Shown: in pieces, positions 5,749 through 9,334 of the stretch
Layout: each line of letters opens with the position of its first letter
Numbering within the stretch: position 1 is the stretch's first letter
Origin: Lachnospiraceae bacterium
GTDB taxonomy: Bacteria; Bacillota; Clostridia; Lachnospirales; Lachnospiraceae
Length of the DNA: 9,334 nt
Assembly (NCBI GenBank): GCA_900771955.1
Contig: CAAGPW010000110.1
Location: forward strand, 1 to 9,334
Direction of reading: 5' to 3'
Translations under genes and position numbers: made by a program
The notes under the pieces: generated by a model
The model's input: only the letters and a program-made list of their open reading frames with translations
The model's database searches: none
Told to the model about the DNA's origin: nothing

Positions 5749-7147
5749 CCTGCCCTGTCCTTTCCGGAAAATACATAAATATCTTCAGTCCCCCGTCATT
5801 TTCCGCCCGTACATGTCCACCATGCGCTTCCACGATATATTTTACAATATAAAGCCCGACACCGTTTCCCTCAGCACTTCTCGCCTCATCACAGCGATAA
5901 AACCGCTCAAAGATATGTGAAAGCTTTTCCGCCGGCACACCCACGCCATTATCTGAAACACAGATGATCTGCTCTGTGCCGCTTTTTTCCAACCGGATCG
6001 TTACGACAAGCGGCGTATGGGCTGCATAGCGCAGACTGTTTTCAAACAGATTCGTGAAAATCCGGTCTAACTGAAGTAAGTCATAACAGCCTTCCGGTAT
6101 TCCCGGTGCAAGATCCAGACATATCTGCATGCCACGTTCCTCATACTGTTTCCCGTGTTCCTCGACGTACTGACGGATATAACGCGAAAGATCTGCTTTT
6201 TTAAAGTGAAACGGCATCTGACCGGTCTCAACCTTGGAAAACAGAAACAGCTTTTGCAGCAAACGATCCATATCATCCGTGGAATCATAGGCAATTTTTA
6301 AATATTCCTCCGTCATCTCCGGTGTTTTCGGCACACCATCCAGCACAGCCTTGATATATCCCTTGATGGAGGTAAGCGGTGTGCGCAGATCATGTGAAAT
6401 GCTTGTGACCATATCCGTTCTGCTCTCTTCATATTGCTGACGTTCTGCCTTCTGCTGCCGGATCGTCTCCTGCATCTGATTAAATGCGAGGCAGACCGAT
6501 TCCAGCTGCGTATCTCCGTGATATTCGACCGGCTGCTCCAGATCTCCGGCCGCCGTACGTTTCAGCCCTTCCATCAGTAGATCGAGCGGTTCCATCATAC
6601 GGTTGACCAGATACCTGGAAAAAAGCCAGCCCATAAGGATCAACGCAAGGATCAGTAAAAAGAGCTTCAGCAGAAGTCCGGAAAACTTCTGCTGCATATG
6701 CTCACTCTCGCGCATCATATCCTGATGGTCAAAAAGCGCTGCCACATAATAGATATGCCCGTCTATGGTCACATCTGCGTCAACATAGGTATTTCCGAAT
6801 GCAGTATGGATTCCGCGCTTGTCATGCCGCAGCCGGTCTGTCATATCCCGGTTCTCCGGCGGGACTGCCTGATCTGCCGGATAAATATTCCGGTTACCTT
6901 CATAGACAATCAATGCACAGTGATCTTTTTTCAGTTCACCGGCAAGCGCTTCCCAGTTTCCGTCAGCCGCCTCAAGCTTTTCCTGCACCGCTCTGGCATC
7001 ATCCTCAACGTTGGAAATCCAGTCCCCACTGTCTATATATCCACGCATGCCGGAGCGCACGGAACCAAAGATCACAGCAAATAAAATCGCCATGCCTCCG
7101 ATCAGCATCAGCATATGGATCAGAAATATCCGTTTTCGCATCGACAT
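5720..7147 (-). CDS. Membrane sensor histidine kinase (HisKA/HATPase, HAMP)
   Basis: A 475-residue kinase with membrane helices at about residues 7-29 and 157-178 enclosing a ~125-residue extracytoplasmic sensor region. A HAMP linker (~179-231) follows, then the dimerisation/phospho-acceptor helix with His252 in SISHDLRTPLTS, and an ATPase domain with N-box Asn366/Asn370 (TNLFENSLRYA), DNGVGV (399-404), F-box FERFYRCD and G2 box GNGVGLYIVKYIVEAHGG (427-444). It should phosphorylate Asp52 of the overlapping response regulator. The open frame extends to a GTG at 7186, but ATG 7147 is preferred: GAGGAG overlapping the nicotinamidase stop lies 11 bases upstream, a slightly long spacing, and ATG 7141 is an alternative. 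The start is eight bases after the pncA-like stop, implying coupled translation. The sensor region matches no fold I recognise, so the signal is unknown. Confidence 0.94.
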   Translation of the reverse strand: MSMRKRIFLIHMLMLIGGMAILFAVIFGSVRSGMRGYIDSGDWISNVEDDARAVQEKLEAADGNWEALAGELKKDHCALIVYEGNRNIYPADQAVPPENRDMTDRLRHDKRGIHTAFGNTYVDADVTIDGHIYYVAALFDHQDMMRESEHMQQKFSGLLLKLFLLILALILMGWLFSRYLVNRMMEPLDLLMEGLKRTAAGDLEQPVEYHGDTQLESVCLAFNQMQETIRQQKAERQQYEESRTDMVTSISHDLRTPLTSIKGYIKAVLDGVPKTPEMTEEYLKIAYDSTDDMDRLLQKLFLFSKVETGQMPFHFKKADLSRYIRQYVEEHGKQYEERGMQICLDLAPGIPEGCYDLLQLDRIFTNLFENSLRYAAHTPLVVTIRLEKSGTEQIICVSDNGVGVPAEKLSHIFERFYRCDEARSAEGNGVGLYIVKYIVEAHGGHVRAENDGGLKIFMYFPERTGQDEEDTDRRG

Positions 7148-7155
7148 ATCGAATT

Positions 7156-7701
7156 TTACTCCTCGTTTATGATCTCGATCTGACACACCTTCATTGCTTC
7201 AAGTGCACGTTTATGACTCTCCGGCGTAACCCCGGCACAGCAGGAGGCATCCACAAAGACCGGCGTTTCCGGAAGAAATGCCTTTAGCAGCATGGCATTG
7301 GATATTACACAGATATCCGTACAAAGTCCGATCAGTGTAATGGAATCGACCGGTTCTTTTTTATTTTCCGCGACAAGCAGTTCTCCCAGCTCTACACTTC
7401 CAAAAGTCGGCTTCTCGATCTCGTCTGCACCCCCGGCTCCCCCGGAAGCTTCTGCAAGCTTTTGTATCTCCGGCACCAGTTCCCACCCCGCAGTATTGCG
7501 GACACAATGTGTGACCGGAAGCTTCTTTCCCTCTGCGGTCTCTAAATAATTTTCCGCATGGGTATCTTTTGTATACAGTATCCTGCCGTGAAACTGACGG
7601 ATCTTTTCTGCAACTGCCGGAACGACCGCCACTGCTTCCTTTGTTCCAAGCGCTCCGTCTACAAAATCCCTCTGCATATCTACTACGATCAGATAATCCA
7701 T
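7156..7701 (-). CDS. pncA: Nicotinamidase (isochorismatase-like hydrolase)
   Basis: A 181-residue cytoplasmic cysteine hydrolase. The catalytic triad is visible: Asp8 in IVVDMQRDF, Lys97 in EKPTFGS and Cys131 in GLCTDICVISN. Likely metal ligands are Asp46 and His48 in TKDTH plus His65 in THCVRNTAGWE, the arrangement that marks nicotinamidases within the isochorismatase fold. It would deaminate nicotinamide to nicotinate and ammonia in NAD salvage. The ribosome site AAGGAG is six bases before ATG 7701. A short Gly/Ala-rich stretch near residues 86-92 looks like a surface loop. The gene sits between a lipoprotein gene and the sensor kinase, an unusual partner for a two-component system. Its stop codon region supplies the kinase's ribosome site, so it probably acts as a housekeeping gene captured in the operon, although a signalling link through NAD metabolism cannot be excluded. 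Confidence 0.9.
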   Translation of the reverse strand: MDYLIVVDMQRDFVDGALGTKEAVAVVPAVAEKIRQFHGRILYTKDTHAENYLETAEGKKLPVTHCVRNTAGWELVPEIQKLAEASGGAGGADEIEKPTFGSVELGELLVAENKKEPVDSITLIGLCTDICVISNAMLLKAFLPETPVFVDASCCAGVTPESHKRALEAMKVCQIEIINEE

Positions 7702-7738
7702 GTTCTGCTCCTTATTATTTTTTAATCAGTCCTTTTTA

Positions 7739-8386
7739 TCAATCCCAGGTATAACTTGCAGCCATTTCATCCGCCGCATCATTTACGGAATCCGAACCGG
7801 TAAAATTAGTCAGCTGGATCAGGCAATATCTGTGGTCGCCAACGATATAATACTGTCTGGTCACGCTGCTATCTTTGGCTGTGATCGTAAAAACATACTC
7901 CACATCTCCCTGATCGGTCGTGGTTCCGTATCCGTCAACTGACGCACCTGAATTTCCAATCTGCATCGCAAGCTGGCTTAAGATCGCCTGACGGAAATCC
8001 TCATGCTCATCCGCAGCGTAACGGTTTTCCCCTACGTTTATGGAAATATTATCCGGCATGGCATCATGCTCATGGCCATCCTCGACATAAAAGATCTTAT
8101 CTTCTGTGGAATGTTCCGAAGCCTCTACCCATCCATCCGGAACGGTATAGCTTCCCGGAATCGCATTATCCTGCCCGGACGTATCCGTGTTCCCGTTTGA
8201 ATCGTCCTTTCCATGTGAGCTGCCCTGCTCATGTGAACTGTTCTGTCCACCGGTACTGTGCTGCTGTACACTGTCCTCCGCAGACGCATGCTGCGACGCA
8301 ACGTAAGTATGTCTTCCACAGCCTCCCGCAGACAGACAAAGGCAGATGAATAAAGTAACCATTCCATGTTTTTTGAATTTTGACAT
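7739..8386 (-). CDS. Small His/Ser/Asp-rich lipoprotein
   Basis: A 215-residue predicted surface lipoprotein. A Lys-containing N-terminus, a hydrophobic helix (about residues 9-20) and the lipobox-like SAGGC with Cys23 suggest processing by signal peptidase II; Ala at -3 is allowed but not ideal. Residues ~24-75 form a polar linker rich in His, Ser, Gly and Asp, with further His-rich clusters in the folded part (HEHD near 108). The C-terminal ~135 residues look like a compact alpha/beta domain beginning PGSYTVPDGWVEA and ending AASYTWD, reminiscent of PsbP/Mog1-like lipoprotein domains, but this is only resemblance. ATG 8386 is chosen because GGAGG lies eight bases upstream; the open frame to 8467 has no such site. 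It is the first gene of the operon that includes the kinase, so it could present a ligand or metal to the sensor. Confidence 0.82.
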   Translation of the reverse strand: MSKFKKHGMVTLFICLCLSAGGCGRHTYVASQHASAEDSVQQHSTGGQNSSHEQGSSHGKDDSNGNTDTSGQDNAIPGSYTVPDGWVEASEHSTEDKIFYVEDGHEHDAMPDNISINVGENRYAADEHEDFRQAILSQLAMQIGNSGASVDGYGTTTDQGDVEYVFTITAKDSSVTRQYYIVGDHRYCLIQLTNFTGSDSVNDAADEMAASYTWD

Positions 8387-8391
8387 AAAAA

Positions 8392-8449
8392 TGTCCTCCC
8401 TGTTTATAAATTTTTCATAACGATAAAAGTATAACATATCGGGAGGACA
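8392..8449. promoter_or_regulatory. Long-range inverted repeat flanking the lipoprotein promoter and covering its ribosome site
   Basis: TGTCCTCCC (8392-8400, plus strand) and GGGAGGACA (8441-8449) are perfect 9-bp inverted copies separated by 40 bases. The 8392-8400 arm, read on the minus strand, is the GGGAGG ribosome site of the lipoprotein gene. The other arm lies just upstream of the -10. If transcripts read in from the upstream ABC gene, the arms would pair and hide the ribosome site; a transcript from the local promoter would lack the blocking arm. Alternatively the arms may be paired operator half-sites. Confidence 0.5.
8428..8436 (-). promoter_or_regulatory. Extended -10 promoter of the lipoprotein-pncA-kinase-regulator operon
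   Basis: The minus strand reads TGTTATACT: a TGn extension with TATACT, five of six consensus matches. The -35 position is poor (TAGATT-like). The predicted start near 8421 gives a leader of about 35 bases to ATG 8386. Expression of the three downstream genes probably depends on this promoter, because no convincing promoter is visible in the 37-base gap before pncA. Confidence 0.6.
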
Positions 8450-8473
8450 AAATCTATATTCTTTCATTTATGT

Positions 8474-8487
8474 GTTGCTTACGCAAC
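8474..8487 (-). terminator. Small hairpin after the ABC exporter gene (weak terminator)
   Basis: GTTGC-GTAA-GCAAC on the minus strand forms a 5-bp stem with a GNRA-type tetraloop, three bases after the exporter stop codon. No U-run follows directly, so termination is likely incomplete and the upstream transcript may read into the lipoprotein gene. Confidence 0.3.
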
Positions 8488-8489
8488 TT

Positions 8490-9334
8490 TTACGATGCTT
8501 CCTCAAACTGTGAATTATACAGTTCCGCATAAAAACCATTTTTTGCAAGCAGTTCTTCGTGATTTCCCTGCTCAATGATATCGCCGTCTTTCATGACAAG
8601 GATCAGATCGGCATTGCGGATCGTGGAAAGACGATGCGCTATGATAAAGCTGGTTCTTCCTTCGGTCAGGTTATCCATCGCCTTCTGAATCCGTGTCTCG
8701 GTTCTGGTATCAACGGATGATGTTGCCTCATCCAGGATCAGCACCGGTTTGTCTGCAAGGATCGCACGTGCAATGGTAAGGAGCTGCTTCTGTCCCTGGG
8801 AGACATTGCTTGCATCCTCATTCAGCTCCATATTGTATCCGCCCGGAAGCGTCTGGATAAAATGATGCGCATGTGCTGCCTTTGCCGCAGCGATCACTTC
8901 TTCATCCGTTGCATCCAGTCTGCCGTAACGGATGTTTTCCATGATCGTGCCTTTAAACAGCCAGGTGTCCTGCAGCACCATGCCAAACGCTTCACGGAGA
9001 TCTCCACGGTTAAAATCCCGGATATCGTGTCCGTCCAACGTGATTGCTCCGCTGTTTACATCATAAAAACGCATAAGCAGCTTCACCATCGTTGTCTTTC
9101 CTGCGCCGGTCGGACCAACGATCGCAATTTTCTGTCCCGGTTTTACATCTACCGAGAAATCATGAATAATGATCTGATCGTCACGGTATCCGAAATGTAC
9201 ATGGTCAAATCCGACCGCCCCTTCGATTTTGTCCAGATGAACCGGTTGCTCCGCAAACTGGTCTTCTTCTTCCTCATTCAGGAATTCAAATACACGCTCG
9301 GATGCTGCTGCCATGGACTGCACCTGATTGATAA
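8490..9334 (-). CDS. Multidrug-type ABC exporter, ATP-binding C-terminal part (N-terminus outside window)
   Basis: About 280 residues are visible; the frame stays open to the right edge, so the membrane domain is outside. The visible start Ile-Asn-Gln-Val-Gln-Ser-Met-Ala-Ala-Ala-Ser-Glu-Arg-Val is the typical end of a type I exporter membrane domain leading into the nucleotide-binding domain. That domain has A-loop Tyr49, Walker A GPTGAGKT (73-80), Q-loop Gln121, a variant signature VSQGQ (177-181), Walker B LILDE (198-202) with catalytic Glu202, and switch His233. The SQGQ form and complete motifs match the MdlB/YheH-like half-transporters that usually work as heterodimers, so a partner half-transporter is expected to the right. 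Its substrate is unknown. A GTG at 9323 is an internal codon and not the start. Confidence 0.92.
   Translation of the reverse strand, partial: INQVQSMAAASERVFEFLNEEEEDQFAEQPVHLDKIEGAVGFDHVHFGYRDDQIIIHDFSVDVKPGQKIAIVGPTGAGKTTMVKLLMRFYDVNSGAITLDGHDIRDFNRGDLREAFGMVLQDTWLFKGTIMENIRYGRLDATDEEVIAAAKAAHAHHFIQTLPGGYNMELNEDASNVSQGQKQLLTIARAILADKPVLILDEATSSVDTRTETRIQKAMDNLTEGRTSFIIAHRLSTIRNADLILVMKDGDIIEQGNHEELLAKNGFYAELYNSQFEEAS

Noticed and set aside
8387..8467. 27-residue extension of the lipoprotein
   Set aside because: It would place the promoter and ribosome site inside the gene and would bury the lipoprotein signal sequence.
8469..8531. Short plus-strand frame beginning Met-Cys-Cys-Leu
   Set aside because: No ribosome site at proper distance, and it mostly overlaps the end of the ABC exporter gene.
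1..9334. CRISPR arrays, tRNA or rRNA genes, insertion sequences, phage genes, attachment sites
   Set aside because: No repeat-spacer pattern, cloverleaf, transposase or integrase motif was seen; the gene order looks like ordinary chromosome.

Overview
The window looks like a chromosomal segment of a low-to-mid GC Firmicute, most likely a gut-type Clostridia (Lachnospiraceae-like). This is inferred from strong GGAGG ribosome sites, OmpR-family two-component genes beside a MacB/YknXYZ-type exporter, extended -10 promoters (TGTTA...) and overall protein style. The species cannot be named from the sequence alone. All eight long genes lie on the minus strand, so the window is best read from right to left.

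From right to left: (a) 9334-8490 is the C-terminal, ATP-binding part of a type I ABC exporter that enters from outside the window. (b) 8386-5044 is a tightly packed set with its own promoter: a small His-rich lipoprotein, a nicotinamidase (pncA-like), a sensor histidine kinase and an OmpR-family response regulator. The kinase starts 8 bases after the nicotinamidase stop and overlaps the regulator by 29 bases. (c) 5047-4805 is a busy 240-base gap. It carries, on the plus strand, an 18-codon cysteine-containing micro-ORF with its own ribosome site and a likely promoter that includes an inverted repeat. On the minus strand it carries 11-bp-phased direct repeats typical of an OmpR-family regulator site, followed by an extended -10 for the exporter operon. 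(d) 4804-1097 is a three-gene exporter operon: HlyD-type membrane fusion protein, MacB/LolD-type ATPase and MacB/FtsX-type permease, with a 1-base gap and an ATGA overlap between genes. (e) 1025-1 is the N-terminal 341 codons of an unrecognised protein with a CxxC...CxxC zinc-ribbon-like motif, with its own promoter, running off the left edge.

The simplest reading is a sense-and-export module. The kinase detects an envelope signal, possibly with the lipoprotein. The regulator then binds the phased TTTTAAAC repeats upstream of the fusion protein gene and raises expression of the three-part exporter, as in the YknXYZ/BceAB-like antimicrobial-peptide defence logic of Firmicutes. The most unusual element is the 18-residue peptide MSMPQIECNNIDKCCAAA, encoded between regulator and exporter and convergent with the regulator gene. 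The two genes share a CTAG so that each stop codon lies on the other's complement. Whether it is a signal, an export substrate, a regulatory peptide or chance cannot be settled from this window.
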